Assembly: GCF_014650495.1 (NCBI RefSeq)
Contig: NZ_BMVB01000006.1
Coordinates: forward strand, 248,001 to 312,000
DNA length: 64,000 bases
Origin: Streptomyces cinnamoneus
GTDB lineage: Bacteria > Actinomycetota > Actinomycetes > Streptomycetales > Streptomycetaceae
Direction: 5' to 3'
The first letter of the stretch is position 1, and every line of letters starts with the position of its first letter. Positions 1 through 8,473 of this stretch are shown in pieces. The notes under the pieces were generated by a model. The model saw only the letters and a list, made by a program, of their open reading frames with translations. It made no database searches and was not told where the DNA came from. A program made the translations under genes and the position numbers.

Positions 1-72
1 GTCTTCGGCGATCCGCAGCAGGACCGCACGCGGCACTTCCTGCGGCGGCTGGTGGAGGCGGGCAGGCTCTAG
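1..72 (+). CDS. C-terminal tail of an ABC transporter ATP-binding protein (partial)
   Basis: Only the last 23 codons are in the window, ending at a TAG stop. The tail reads VFGDPQQDRTRHFLRRLVEA followed by GRL. In amino-acid (GlnQ/HisP-type) ABC ATPases the C-terminus commonly has an FxxPQxxRTxxFLxR pattern, so a polar amino-acid importer ATPase is the best guess. The stop overlaps the end of the convergent GNAT gene by a few bases. Nothing upstream can be seen, so the assignment rests on this short motif alone. Confidence 0.55.
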   Translation, partial: VFGDPQQDRTRHFLRRLVEAGRL

Positions 73-620
73 CCGGCCAGATCCTTGACGAGAAGCTCGA
101 ACTCCAGGTCGTCGCGCTGCGGGATGCCGAACCGCTCGTCGCCGTAGGGGAACGGGCTCATCTGCCCGGTGCGCCGGTAGCCGCGCCGTTCGTACCAGGC
201 GATGAGCTCGGCACGCTGCCTGATCACGGTCATGTGCATCGCGGTGGCGCCCCACTCGGCGCGGGCCGTCCGCTCGGCCTCCGCCATGACGCGCTTGCCC
301 AGGCCACCGCCCTGGGCCTCGGGACGGACCGCGAACATGCCGAAGTAGACGTGGTCACCGCGGTGTTCGAGGTGACAGCAGGCGATCGGCTCGCCGTCGC
401 GCTCGACCACCAGCAGCCGGCTGCCGGCGTCGGCGACCAGGGCCGCGACCCCCTCGGCATCGGTGCGCTGCCCCTCCAGGAGATCGGCCTCGGTCGTCCA
501 GCCGGCGCGGCTGGCGTCGCCGCGGTAGGCCGACTCGACCAGCGCGACCAGGGCCGGCACATCGGCCGGGGAAGCGTGCCGGAAGGCCGGCTCCGTCCGG
601 CGGCCGGTGGTGGTCTCCAT
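69..620 (-). CDS. GNAT family N-acetyltransferase
   Basis: A 183-residue protein with a complete GNAT fold. It has an N-terminal FRHASPADVPALVALVESAYRG segment, then a beta4/alpha3 acetyl-CoA binding loop with AQGGGLGKRVM (the Q/RxxGxG/A motif) near residue 110, and a C-terminal YERRGYRRTG strand typical of the family. The substrate cannot be read from sequence. I chose the ATG at 618-620 (METTTG...) because a GGAG lies just upstream and the reading frame before it has no GNAT-like content. The gene is divergent from the VOC gene and convergent with the ABC ATPase tail. It looks like an ordinary chromosomal gene and not part of the nearby cluster. Confidence 0.85.
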   Translation of the reverse strand: METTTGRRTEPAFRHASPADVPALVALVESAYRGDASRAGWTTEADLLEGQRTDAEGVAALVADAGSRLLVVERDGEPIACCHLEHRGDHVYFGMFAVRPEAQGGGLGKRVMAEAERTARAEWGATAMHMTVIRQRAELIAWYERRGYRRTGQMSPFPYGDERFGIPQRDDLEFELLVKDLAG

Positions 621-698
621 GTGCTCCGGGTCCTCTCTCCGTGCGGTTTCGTGCGCACGTACGACCCTAACGGAGGAGGTGTGCGTACAGTCGCGGGC

Positions 699-1091
699 AT
701 GGTGCACGTACTGAGCAGCAGGGTGTTGCTGAGGCCGACGGACCCGGAGCGGTCGCGGGAGTTCTACGGCGGGAAGCTGGGACTCGCGGTCTACCGGGAG
801 TTCGGCACAGGCCCCGAGCGCGGGGTCGTCTACTTCCTGGGCGGCGGCTTCCTGGAGGTCTCCGGCCGGTCCTCGACGCCACCGGGGCCGGGGCTGGAGT
901 TGTGGTTCCAGGTCGCGGACGCGGCCGGTGCGCACGCGGAGTTCCTGCGCCACGGCGTGGAGGTGCTGGAGCCGCCGGAGAAGAAGCCCTGGGGGCTGAT
1001 CGAGATGTGGATCGCCGATCCCGACGGCGTGCGCATCGCGGTGGTGGAGGTGCCCGAGGGGCATCCGATGCGGTACCGGCCGGGCATCTGA
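699..1091 (+). CDS. VOC (glyoxalase/bleomycin-resistance-like) family protein
   Basis: A 130-residue single-domain vicinal-oxygen-chelate protein. The start VHVLSSRVLLRPTDPERSREFYGGKLGL is the classic first beta-alpha-beta unit, and DPDGVRIAVVEVP near the C-terminus is the last metal-ligand strand (Glu in the VEVP segment). Members are glyoxalases, dioxygenases or drug-binding proteins, and the substrate is unknown here. The start is ambiguous: ATG 699 is used, but an in-frame GTG at 681 sits 4 nt after a GGAGG and GTG 702 is also possible. It is divergent from the GNAT gene with only about 78 bp between starts, so they share a promoter region. Confidence 0.8.
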   Translation: MVHVLSSRVLLRPTDPERSREFYGGKLGLAVYREFGTGPERGVVYFLGGGFLEVSGRSSTPPGPGLELWFQVADAAGAHAEFLRHGVEVLEPPEKKPWGLIEMWIADPDGVRIAVVEVPEGHPMRYRPGI

Positions 1092-1134
1092 CGCGGCGGC
1101 CCGCGCCTTTGGGGCGCCGTGCCCCGGACCCGCA

Positions 1135-1169
1135 CGGCCGTGCTCCCGCGCTGCGCCGGAGCACGGCCG
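1135..1169. terminator. Hairpin terminator after the VOC gene
   Basis: A perfect 12-bp inverted repeat, CGGCCGTGCTCC and GGAGCACGGCCG, separated by 11 nt, 43 bp after the VOC stop. No U-tract follows, which is common for actinobacterial terminators. Confidence 0.55.
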
Positions 1170-1267
1170 GCCGGGTACGTGCTCCCCCTCGTGCGCCCGT
1201 GCGCTCCCGTGCGATGCCGCTGGCGTGGGCATCCTCCGGGGGTGGATGCGCTCCGGGGAGGTGTGCC

Positions 1268-1849
1268 GTGCACGGACCGCCGCTGGTCGGCTGGCTGCTG
1301 GTCGCGCTCTGCACGGCGACCGGCGCGTACTGCCTAGTCAGCACGCGGGCCGGCGCAGCGGGGGAGCGCCGGGCCGCGGCGGGCGATGCCCTGATGGGGC
1401 TCGGCATGGCCGCGATGGCCGTGCCGGCCGCCGCCCTGGACACCCGGCCCTGGGGGCAGGGCCTGCTCGCCCTGGTCTTCGCCGGGGCCGGGGTGCGCAC
1501 GTTGATGGCGGCCCGCCGGCAGCCGGAGGCCCATCACATGCATCACGCGGTGGGGGCGTTCGCCATGGTCTACATGGCCCTGGCGATGGCGGGTTCGCCC
1601 GCGGCCGTCCACGCGGGGCATGCCGCGGCGGCCCGGGAGCCGGCCGGAGTCCCGCTGCTCACGGGCGTGTTGCTGGCGTACTTCGCGGTGTACGTCGTGC
1701 GGGGTGCGGCCGGCATGGTCCCCGCGGCGGCGGCCCCGGGCGGCGAGGCCGCATGGCAGGGGCGCGGGCGGCGGGGCCGGCCCGAGCTGACGCACGCGTG
1801 CCGGCTGTCCATGGGCATCGGGATGCTGACGATGCTCCTCACCATGTGA
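1268..1849 (+). CDS. DUF5134 family integral membrane protein
   Basis: A 193-residue hydrophobic protein starting at GTG 1268, 6 nt after a GGGGAGG ribosome-binding site. It has about five predicted membrane helices (for example VGWLLVALCTATGAYCLVS, GLGMAAMAVPAAA, LLTGVLLAYFAVYVV). A histidine-rich cluster, EAHHMHHAVGAFAMVYMALAMA, sits between helices 3 and 4, and VHAGHAA follows it. This matches DUF5134, a membrane family common in Streptomyces and often found beside M56 peptidase genes, as here. The His/Met-rich face could bind a metal, but this is inference and no function is established. Confidence 0.7.
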   Translation: MHGPPLVGWLLVALCTATGAYCLVSTRAGAAGERRAAAGDALMGLGMAAMAVPAAALDTRPWGQGLLALVFAGAGVRTLMAARRQPEAHHMHHAVGAFAMVYMALAMAGSPAAVHAGHAAAAREPAGVPLLTGVLLAYFAVYVVRGAAGMVPAAAAPGGEAAWQGRGRRGRPELTHACRLSMGIGMLTMLLTM

Positions 1850-1931
1850 GCGAATCCCGGCCCGCGTGCGATGCGTCACTTCGTGCACGGGAACGTACCG
1901 GGCGCGCCGCCGCACTCATAGGCTGCTGACC

Positions 1932-2873
1932 ATGATGGTCCCGCTCGCGCTGCTGGCCCTCGCTGTCCTGGTCGCGGCCATGGCCCCGCGCCTGCTGACC
2001 CGTGCCGACTGGCCCGGTCGTGAACCCGTCCTGGCCCTGTGGGTGTGGCAGTGCGTCGTGGGCGCCGTCCTGCTGTGCTGCGGGCTCGCGATGGCGCTGA
2101 GCGCCGCGGCCGCCTGGGAGGCCGTGCGCGGCAACGTCTTCGCCCCCGCCCCGCACGGCGTCGTCGAGGCGTACGCGCTGACCGCCTACGGCTCGTGGGC
2201 GGCTCCCCTGGCCGTCGCCCTCGCGGCGGGCGGCCTCTGGACAGCGGCGATGCTCACCCGCGAGATCCGCGACGCCCGGGCCCGGCGCCGCCGTCGCCGC
2301 GCCGACCTGCTCGTCCGCTCGCCGCGCCTGCCCGGCGAGGAGCGCGGCGCGGAGCCGCTGGTGGTCCTGGAGGGCGAACAGCCGGACGCCTGGGTGCTGC
2401 GGGGCGGCGGCGCTCCCCAACTCGTCATCACCACCGCGGCGTTGCGCCGCCTGAAGGGCTTCCAGCTGGACGCGGTGCTGGCGCACGAGCAGGGGCACGC
2501 CCGGGCCCGCCACGACTGGCTGCTGCACTGCTCGGCGGCGCTGGCGAACGGCTTCCCGCAGGTGCCGGTGTTCGCCGCCTTCCGTGACCAGGTCCACCAC
2601 CTGGTCGAGCTGGCGGCCGACGACTGCGCCTCCCGCCGCTTCGGCCGCCTGACGACCGCCCTCGCCCTCGTCGAACTGAACGAGGACCGCGGGGTGTTCG
2701 GCCCGTACCCCTCCCCGCTGTCCCGGGTCCCGGACCGCGTCCACCGGCTGCTGACCCCCGCACCCCGCCTCCCGGCGGCCCGCCGCCTGCGTCTGACGGC
2801 CACGGCGGCGCTGGTTCCGGTCGTCCCGCTGCTGGTGACCTTCGTCCCGGGGCTGCGGGCCCTCGGCGGCTGA
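1932..2873 (+). CDS. M56 family metallopeptidase (BlaR1/MecR1-like, membrane-bound)
   Basis: A 313-residue protein with membrane helices at the N-terminus (PLALLALAVLVAAMAP), around residues 35-60 and 80-105, and at the C-terminus. The cytoplasmic-side peptidase segment carries LAHEQGHARARHD, which is the HExxH zinc motif, and VELAADDCA about 40 residues later supplies the third ligand region. M56 enzymes normally pair with a BlaI/MecI repressor, but none is next to this gene. The upstream neighbour is the DUF5134 gene. The start is the first of two adjacent ATG codons, MM. Its substrate is unknown. Confidence 0.8.
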   Translation: MMVPLALLALAVLVAAMAPRLLTRADWPGREPVLALWVWQCVVGAVLLCCGLAMALSAAAAWEAVRGNVFAPAPHGVVEAYALTAYGSWAAPLAVALAAGGLWTAAMLTREIRDARARRRRRRADLLVRSPRLPGEERGAEPLVVLEGEQPDAWVLRGGGAPQLVITTAALRRLKGFQLDAVLAHEQGHARARHDWLLHCSAALANGFPQVPVFAAFRDQVHHLVELAADDCASRRFGRLTTALALVELNEDRGVFGPYPSPLSRVPDRVHRLLTPAPRLPAARRLRLTATAALVPVVPLLVTFVPGLRALGG

Positions 2874-2939
2874 CCGGACGCGGCCGGCGGCGCGGGCCGG
2901 GGCGTGGTCGCCGGCCTTCTGACACGGCAGAGTGCTGTC

Positions 2940-3908
2940 ATGAGCAACCTCGATCTTCACCCGGCACCGGCTCTGTGCGGCGGCCGGCACGACGTCACCG
3001 CCCGCCCCGTGCGCGAGCTGCTGCCCGCCAAGGACGTCCGGCTCGGCGAGTCCACGATGGTGCGCCGGCTGCTGCCGAGCCTCGGCCGCCGCATGGTGGG
3101 CGCATGGGCCTTCGTCGACCACTACGGCCCCGACGACATCGCCGACGAGCCCGGCATGCAGGTGCCCCCGCACCCGCACATGGGGCTGCAGACCGTCAGC
3201 TGGCTGCACGCGGGAGAGGTGCTGCACCGCGACAGTCTCGGCAGCCTGCAGACGGTGCGCCCGGGTGAGCTGGGCCTGATGACGGCGGGGCGGGCCATCA
3301 GCCACTCGGAGGAGTCGCCGCGCGGGCACGCCCCCCTGCTGCACGGGGCGCAGCTGTGGGTGGCGCTGCCGGACGCGCACCGGCACACCGCCCCGATGTG
3401 GGAGCACCACGCCGAACTGCCGCGGGTGACGGGCGGCGGCGGCATCCGTGCCACCGTCCTGATGGGCGAGCTGGACGGCGCGCTCTCCCCCGCGACCGCG
3501 TTCACGCCGATCGTCGGCGCGGACGTCACGCTGCCCGCGGGCTGCGACGGGCGGCTGCCCGTGCGGCCGGACTTCGAGTACGCGGCGCTGACCATGTCCG
3601 GTGAGGCGGAGGTCGACGGGGTGCGGCTGGCGCCGGGGGCGATGCTCTACCTCGGCTGCGGGCGGTCCGAACTCCCGCTGCGGGCCGATGTGGACAGCGC
3701 GTTCATGCTGCTGGGCGGCGAGCCCTTCGAGGAACGGATCGTCATGTGGTGGAACTTCGTGGGGCGCACCGGCGAGGAGATCGCCGAGGCGCGGGAGGCG
3801 TGGACGGCCGGGGAGCGCTTCGGCGCGGTGCACGGCTACGAGGGCGACCGGCTGCCCGCTCCCACCCTCCCGCCGGTGCCGTTGAAGCCGCGCGGCCGGG
3901 TGCGCTGA
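2940..3908 (+). CDS. Pirin family protein
   Basis: A 322-residue bicupin. The N-terminal cupin has the pirin signature GAWAFVDHYGP and PPHPHMGLQTVSWLHAGEVLHRDSLGS, which provides the His/His/Glu metal ligands, and GRAISHSEESP follows. The C-terminal cupin has DVTLPAGCDGRLPVRPDFEYAALTMSGEAEVDG. Pirins are iron-binding proteins, some with quercetinase activity or a redox-regulatory role. Nothing links this one to the adjacent cluster, from which a strong hairpin separates it. The ATG at 2940 begins MSNLDLHPAPA; the ribosome-binding site is weak. Confidence 0.88.
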   Translation: MSNLDLHPAPALCGGRHDVTARPVRELLPAKDVRLGESTMVRRLLPSLGRRMVGAWAFVDHYGPDDIADEPGMQVPPHPHMGLQTVSWLHAGEVLHRDSLGSLQTVRPGELGLMTAGRAISHSEESPRGHAPLLHGAQLWVALPDAHRHTAPMWEHHAELPRVTGGGGIRATVLMGELDGALSPATAFTPIVGADVTLPAGCDGRLPVRPDFEYAALTMSGEAEVDGVRLAPGAMLYLGCGRSELPLRADVDSAFMLLGGEPFEERIVMWWNFVGRTGEEIAEAREAWTAGERFGAVHGYEGDRLPAPTLPPVPLKPRGRVR

Positions 3909-3937
3909 CCCGGGGGCACCGCCCGCGCGCGGGAAGG

Positions 3938-3971
3938 GGGGTGAGGCGGACGGTGGTGTCCGCCTCACCCC
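3938..3971. terminator. Bidirectional hairpin terminator between pirin and pheT-like genes
   Basis: A perfect 14-bp inverted repeat (GGGGTGAGGCGGAC and GTCCGCCTCACCCC) with a 6-nt loop. It lies between two convergent genes and marks the left edge of the biosynthetic cluster. Confidence 0.75.
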
Positions 3972-3992
3972 GGGGGACGACGGGGCCGCCGG

Positions 3993-6062
3993 TCAGCGGA
4001 GGCGGACCCCCGCGTCGCCGAACTCGGTGGTGACCGCGGCGACCAGCACGTCCAGGATGCCGTTGATCTCCTCCGCGGTCCGTGCGGGCTCGCTGTTGAA
4101 GGTGATCAGGTAGGTGATGGACCGCTCGCCGGGCGCCGCCTTCCCGGGCACGAAGACGTCCACGACCCGGAGCGTGCGGAGCCAGTCGGGTGCCGCGGCC
4201 CGCATGACGGCGAGGATCTCCTCGGAGGTCACCGTGCGGGGCGTCACGAAGTCCAGCATCCGCTCGACCGGCGGGTCCTCCCGGAACGGCGGCAGGACGG
4301 CCGGGCGGTCCTCGTACTCCCACTCCTCGACGGCGAGTTCGAGGTAGCAGGGTCGCTTGCCTCCGAGGCCGGCGCGGCGGCGGACGTCCGGGTGCACCTC
4401 GCCCAGCACTCCGGCCGGCCGGTCGCCGAGGAGGATCCGGGCGCTGCGGTGGGGGTGCAGGGAGTCCGCCAGTGGGTGTTCCGGCGGCAGCGGCACGAAG
4501 CGGACGTCGGCCCGGCACCGGAGGGCGATCTCCTCGACGGCCCCGCGCAGGAAGAAGAAGTCCATCTCCGGGGCCTTGTCCGACCAGCGCATCGGGTCCG
4601 AGCTGCCCAGGGCCAGGGCCCACACCACGGGCCTCTCGTGGCAGAGACCGTTGTCGGCCTCCGGCGAGGGCTCGAAGACCCGGGTGGCCTCGAACAGCCG
4701 GATCTGGTCCTGCTTGAACCGGAGGTTGGCGGCGGCGGCCGCGACCGCCTGGGCGAGGCAGTTGTTCTTGAGCATCGAGTAGCGGCGGTCCTCGGCGTTG
4801 CCGATCCGCACGTGCGGGGCCAGCGGGTGGTCCCCGGCGGGGGCGAGCAGCTTGAGCGTGTCGCGGCCGTAGAAGCCCTCGGTGAAGGTCTCGTAGAAGC
4901 CGAGGCCGACGAGCGTGTCGCCGATGGTCCGGAGCAGGGTCTCGCGGCGGGTCGGCAACGCGCCGGTGCCGGCCGGCAGTGCGGTGCCGGGCAGTTCGTC
5001 GAAGCCGATGTGGCGGGCCAGCTCCTCGTAGAGGTCCTCCGGCTCCTTGACGTCCCAGATCCGGGTGCCGGGTACCTGGAACACGCCCGGTTCCTGCTGG
5101 CGGAAGCCGTAGTCGGCGAGCCGGTCGGCCATGTCGTCCAGGGTGAGGCCGAGGCCGAGGAAGCGGGCGCAGTCCGCCGCGTCGATCGCGACGGTGGGCA
5201 GCGGGCCGGCCCACCTGACCGGCTCGGCGGTGTCGCCGTCCCGTACGGCGGCTCCCGCGTTCTCCAGGAGTGCCACCGCCCGGCCGGCGCCGGCCAGCGG
5301 GGCGGTCGGGTCGCTGCCCCGCTCGTACCGCTGCGAGGCGGGGGTGGACAGCCCGAGCGCCCCGGCCGCCAGCCGGACGGACACCGGGTCGTAGGCGGCG
5401 GACTCCAGCAGCACCCGCCGGGTCGTCGCGCTGACGGCGGCCTCCGTGCCGCCCACCACGCCCGCGACGGCCAGCAGCTTCTCGCGGTCGGCGACGACCA
5501 GCGTGCCGGCGGTCAGCTCCCGGGGGTCCTCCCCCGCGTTCAGGCGGATGGCCTCTCCGGGCCGGCTCTCCCGGACGACCACCGGACCGGCGACCAGGTC
5601 GGCGTCGAAGGCGTGGACCGGCTGGCCGGTCTCCAGGCCGGCGGCCTGGGCTGCGTCCACGACGGTGAGACCGGTCGACAGACCTGCCGTCGCGAGCCGT
5701 TCGAGGGTGTCGGCGGGCAGCGCGGCGCCCGGGTCGGTCACGGTCAGCGGGGTGAGGGTGTAGGCCAGGCAGCGCCCGGACTCGACGGTCACCGCCGGGG
5801 CCTCTGCGGAGGTCGTCAGGCGGGTGGCCGGGAGGCCGGTGCGGGGCAGCCCCAGCCGGGCGGCCAGCTCGTCGGCGACGCCGGCGTAGCTGCGGTGGTC
5901 GCCCCGGTTGGCGAGGAACTCCAGGGTCACCACGGTCTGCGGGCCGTCGGTCTCCATGCCCTTGACTTCGAGGCCCGAGGCGTCCAGGGCATCGCGGAGG
6001 GCCGGAACGTCCTCGGGGAGGCCGGGCACGAAGGCACGCAGTCCGGCGAGAGTCAGCTTCAT
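3993..6062 (-). CDS. pheT-like: Phenylalanyl-tRNA synthetase beta subunit paralogue, lacking the tRNA-binding (EMAPII-like) domain
   Basis: A 689-residue PheT homologue; bacterial PheT is usually about 800 residues or more. It starts MKLTLAGLRAFV and passes directly from the first helical segment (SGLEVKG) to ANRGDHRSYAGVADELAARLG, so the roughly 110-residue EMAPII-like OB domain normally inserted there is absent. The B3/B4 region is present but altered (VVDAAQAAGLETGQPVHAFD where VVDITNYVxLExGQPLHAFD is usual; AGVVGGTEAAVSATTRRVLLESA). The B5 domain (EPEDLYEELARHIGFDELP), the catalytic-like core (YSMLKNNCLAQAV, LFEATRVFEP) and a C-terminal FDX-ACB domain (VVDVFVPGKAAPGERSITYLITFNSEPARTAEE split across residues 610-680) follow. 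Its ATG overlaps the pheS-like stop by 4 nt (ATGA), so the pair is translationally coupled. Context and shortness argue for a specialised copy, perhaps self-resistance. Confidence 0.88.
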   Translation of the reverse strand: MKLTLAGLRAFVPGLPEDVPALRDALDASGLEVKGMETDGPQTVVTLEFLANRGDHRSYAGVADELAARLGLPRTGLPATRLTTSAEAPAVTVESGRCLAYTLTPLTVTDPGAALPADTLERLATAGLSTGLTVVDAAQAAGLETGQPVHAFDADLVAGPVVVRESRPGEAIRLNAGEDPRELTAGTLVVADREKLLAVAGVVGGTEAAVSATTRRVLLESAAYDPVSVRLAAGALGLSTPASQRYERGSDPTAPLAGAGRAVALLENAGAAVRDGDTAEPVRWAGPLPTVAIDAADCARFLGLGLTLDDMADRLADYGFRQQEPGVFQVPGTRIWDVKEPEDLYEELARHIGFDELPGTALPAGTGALPTRRETLLRTIGDTLVGLGFYETFTEGFYGRDTLKLLAPAGDHPLAPHVRIGNAEDRRYSMLKNNCLAQAVAAAAANLRFKQDQIRLFEATRVFEPSPEADNGLCHERPVVWALALGSSDPMRWSDKAPEMDFFFLRGAVEEIALRCRADVRFVPLPPEHPLADSLHPHRSARILLGDRPAGVLGEVHPDVRRRAGLGGKRPCYLELAVEEWEYEDRPAVLPPFREDPPVERMLDFVTPRTVTSEEILAVMRAAAPDWLRTLRVVDVFVPGKAAPGERSITYLITFNSEPARTAEEINGILDVLVAAVTTEFGDAGVRLR

Positions 6063-7096
6063 GCCGTCATTCCTCGGTGCAGGTGGCTCAGTTGGCGCTG
6101 GTCGGAGGCGTAGAGGGGGCGGACCTTGGTGATGCCCAGCAGCTGGGCCGTCATCCGGGTGGTGCCCCAGCCGAACGCGATGCCGCGGATGCCGTCCCGG
6201 TCGTAGCCGAACTCCCGCAGGACCGCGGGGTGGATCATGCCGGCGCCGATGATGGTGACCCAGCCGACCCGGTGGCACGCCTCGCAGCCGTCGCCGCCGC
6301 AGTTGGTGCAGGCGATGTCCAGGCCGATCGAGGGCTCGGTGTAGGGGTAGTACTTGGGCTTGAACCGCAGTTTGATGTCCTCGCCGTAGAGCGCGCGGGC
6401 CACGAAGGACAGCAGCTCCTTGAGGTGGCCGAGGGTCAGTCCGGGCTCCAGCCAGAAGCCCTCCAGCTGGTGGAACATGGCGAGATGGGTGGCGTCCACG
6501 GCCTCGTTGCGGTAGACGCGGCCGGCCGCGGCGACCTTGACCGGGAGTTCGGGGCGGCTGCCGAGCACCCTGGCCTGGACGGTCGTGGTGTGTGAGCGCA
6601 GCAGCCTCCCCCCGTCCAGCCAGAACGTGTCCTGCATGTCGCGGGCGGGGTGGTGTTGCGGGATGTTGAGGGCGTCGAAGTTGTGGTAGGCGTCCTCGAC
6701 TTCGGGGCCCTCGGCACGCTCGAAGCCCAGCCGGCGGAGGACGGCCAGGCACCGCTCCTCGACGTCGGTGAGCGGATGCCAGGCTCCGCGCCGGGGCGCC
6801 TGGCCGGGCAGGGTGACGTCGATCCACTCGTCCCGCAGCCGCTCGGCGGTCTCGGCCCGGCGGGCGGTCTCGATCGCCTGTCCGATCTGCTGTTCCAGCG
6901 CCTGGGACAGCTGGTTGAGGCGTCCGGCGTACTCCCGGCGTTCCTGCTCCGGGAGTTGCGGCAGCAGGCGGAACTCCTCCTTGAGGACGCTGCGCCGGCC
7001 GAGGAACCGGGTGCGTATCTCCTCAAGGGCGGTGGTGTCCGACGCGTCGGCCAGTTCCTTGTGGAACTGCTCGCGCAGTTGCTCCAGGTCCGTCAA
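6059..7096 (-). CDS. pheS-like: Phenylalanyl-tRNA synthetase alpha subunit paralogue
   Basis: A 345-residue PheS homologue. It has the N-terminal coiled coil (residues 1-90), motif 2 with GRVYRNEAVDATH and FHQLEG, a Cys-rich loop CTNCGGDGCEACHRVGW as in many bacterial PheS, and motif 3 near the C-terminus. Motif 3 reads GIAFGWGTTRMTAQLLGI, where typical PheS has GFAFGMGxERLAMLxYGI. The Ala equivalent to E. coli A294 is kept, but the Met after FG is Trp and the Glu before the motif-3 Arg is Thr. The start is TTG at 7094-7096, preceded by GGAG at 8 nt. It follows the P450 gene by 105 nt, probably in one operon with the giant synthase. It forms the alpha half of a PheRS-like alpha2beta2 enzyme with the next gene. 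The altered pocket suggests drug insensitivity or changed substrate, which is inference. Confidence 0.9.
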   Translation of the reverse strand: MTDLEQLREQFHKELADASDTTALEEIRTRFLGRRSVLKEEFRLLPQLPEQERREYAGRLNQLSQALEQQIGQAIETARRAETAERLRDEWIDVTLPGQAPRRGAWHPLTDVEERCLAVLRRLGFERAEGPEVEDAYHNFDALNIPQHHPARDMQDTFWLDGGRLLRSHTTTVQARVLGSRPELPVKVAAAGRVYRNEAVDATHLAMFHQLEGFWLEPGLTLGHLKELLSFVARALYGEDIKLRFKPKYYPYTEPSIGLDIACTNCGGDGCEACHRVGWVTIIGAGMIHPAVLREFGYDRDGIRGIAFGWGTTRMTAQLLGITKVRPLYASDQRQLSHLHRGMTA

Positions 7097-7201
7097 TCTA
7101 GGTGCTCCGTTCTGGGCGGCCGGCCGGGACGGACACGGTCCGTCCCGATCTTCGCCGCCTGCCTATGGTCCGTCAACTTCCGTTTACTGCCGGTGAATGC
7201 A

Positions 7202-8419
7202 TCAGATCATGCACGGCGTCGGCCGGAGGACCGTCGAGCCGAAGCTCGGACTCCGGCGCACCGCGTCCCCATCGATGCGCAGGCCCGGCAGGCGCCGGTC
7301 GAGCTCCTGCAGCAGCGTGGTGATCTGGCGCCGGGCCAGCACACCGCCGATGCAGTAGTGGCCGCCGCGGCCGAAGGCGAGGTGCGGGACCGGGCCGCGC
7401 CGGGCGTCGTAGGTGCCGGCCCGGGGGAACTGCTCCTCGTCCCGGTTGGCCGAGGCGAGCAGCAGCACCACGCGGTCGCCGGCCCGGATGGTCCGGCCGC
7501 CGACCCGCAGGGAGGCGCGGGCCTGGCGCGGGGCGAAGTGGAACGGCGGGTCGAAGCGCAGCGCCTCCTCGACCGCGTGCTCGTAGGGGAGCCGGCCCGC
7601 GCGGAGGTCGTGCAGCTGGTCCGGGGCCGCGTGCAGGGCGGTGACGGCCACGCCGGCGGCGGTGCTGACCGGTTCGACGCCCCCGGTGAGGAGTTGGGCG
7701 AAGGTCGCGGCCGCGTCCGCCGGGGTGAGCTCTCCCGTGGTCACGCCGGGACCGAGCGTCCGGGCGAGCAGGCCCTGCCCGCGGGGCAGGACGGTGCCGC
7801 CGACGTACGAGGTCAGCGCGGCGACGGCCTCGCCGGCCGCCCCGGCGACCGTGGGCGCGGGCTCGGCGGCGGCCAGGTAGGCCATCAGCGTGTCGGACCA
7901 GCCCGACACCTCCGCCCGTTCCTCCGCCGCGATGCCCAGCAGATCGCAGACCACGTCCAGCGCGAACGGGCGGGCCAGGTCCTCGATCAGGTCGCCGGCC
8001 GGGTCGGCGCTCACGGCGAAGGCGGCGACGGCGCGCTCGGCGTGCCGCTGCAGCGAGGGCGCGAGCGCGGCCACGGCCGCCGGGGTGAAGGACCGCTGCA
8101 GGCAGGTGCGGATCCGCACCTGGTGCGGCGGGTCGGAGAAGACCATCCAGCGGGCGAAGAAGTCCTCCACCGTGCGGTACACGGCGCGTTCGGCCGGGGG
8201 CAGGGAGGCGATCAGGGCGTCACCGGTGGGTGCGCCGAGCCGGGGGTCGGTGAGCAGGTCGTGGACGTCGCGGTAGCGGGCGACGTACCAGGAGCCGGTG
8301 GGCTCGTTCCAGTGCACGGGATCGTGCGCCCGGAGCCCGGCGAAGAACGGGTACGGGTCGGCCAGCGTCGCCGGGTCGAGGATCTCCTCGGCCCGCAAAA
8401 GCGGTGCGGTGGACGTCAT
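7202..8419 (-). CDS. Cytochrome P450
   Basis: A 405-residue soluble bacterial P450. The haem loop is AFGRGGHYCIGGVLARRQ with the ligand Cys at about residue 356. The ExxR motif is EEALRFDPP and the PFHFAPRQA/R region follows. The I-helix reads LLTGGVEPVSTAAGV: the usual AGxxT oxygen-activating Thr is replaced (GGVEP), which is seen in some P450s acting on carrier-bound or unusual substrates. ATG 8419 has a strong GGGGGGAAG ribosome-binding site. The gene lies just downstream of the megasynthase, with its own probable promoter in the 3' end of that gene. It probably oxidises the nascent or finished product; the site is unknown. Confidence 0.9.
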   Translation of the reverse strand: MTSTAPLLRAEEILDPATLADPYPFFAGLRAHDPVHWNEPTGSWYVARYRDVHDLLTDPRLGAPTGDALIASLPPAERAVYRTVEDFFARWMVFSDPPHQVRIRTCLQRSFTPAAVAALAPSLQRHAERAVAAFAVSADPAGDLIEDLARPFALDVVCDLLGIAAEERAEVSGWSDTLMAYLAAAEPAPTVAGAAGEAVAALTSYVGGTVLPRGQGLLARTLGPGVTTGELTPADAAATFAQLLTGGVEPVSTAAGVAVTALHAAPDQLHDLRAGRLPYEHAVEEALRFDPPFHFAPRQARASLRVGGRTIRAGDRVVLLLASANRDEEQFPRAGTYDARRGPVPHLAFGRGGHYCIGGVLARRQITTLLQELDRRLPGLRIDGDAVRRSPSFGSTVLRPTPCMI

Positions 8420-8473
8420 CGAAGGCTTCCCCCCTGCCCGTGGCCGACGGCTCGGTGCCGCGGCGCCGACGCC

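Noticed and set aside
1932..2873. Beta-lactam sensor BlaR1
   Set aside because: There is the M56 zinc motif but no penicillin-binding sensor domain and no BlaI repressor next to it.
3993..7096. That the pheST-like pair is the housekeeping PheRS
   Set aside because: Both genes lie in the biosynthetic cluster, PheT is short and lacks the EMAPII-like domain, and motif 3 of PheS is altered. This is a judgement; the rest of the genome is needed to settle it.
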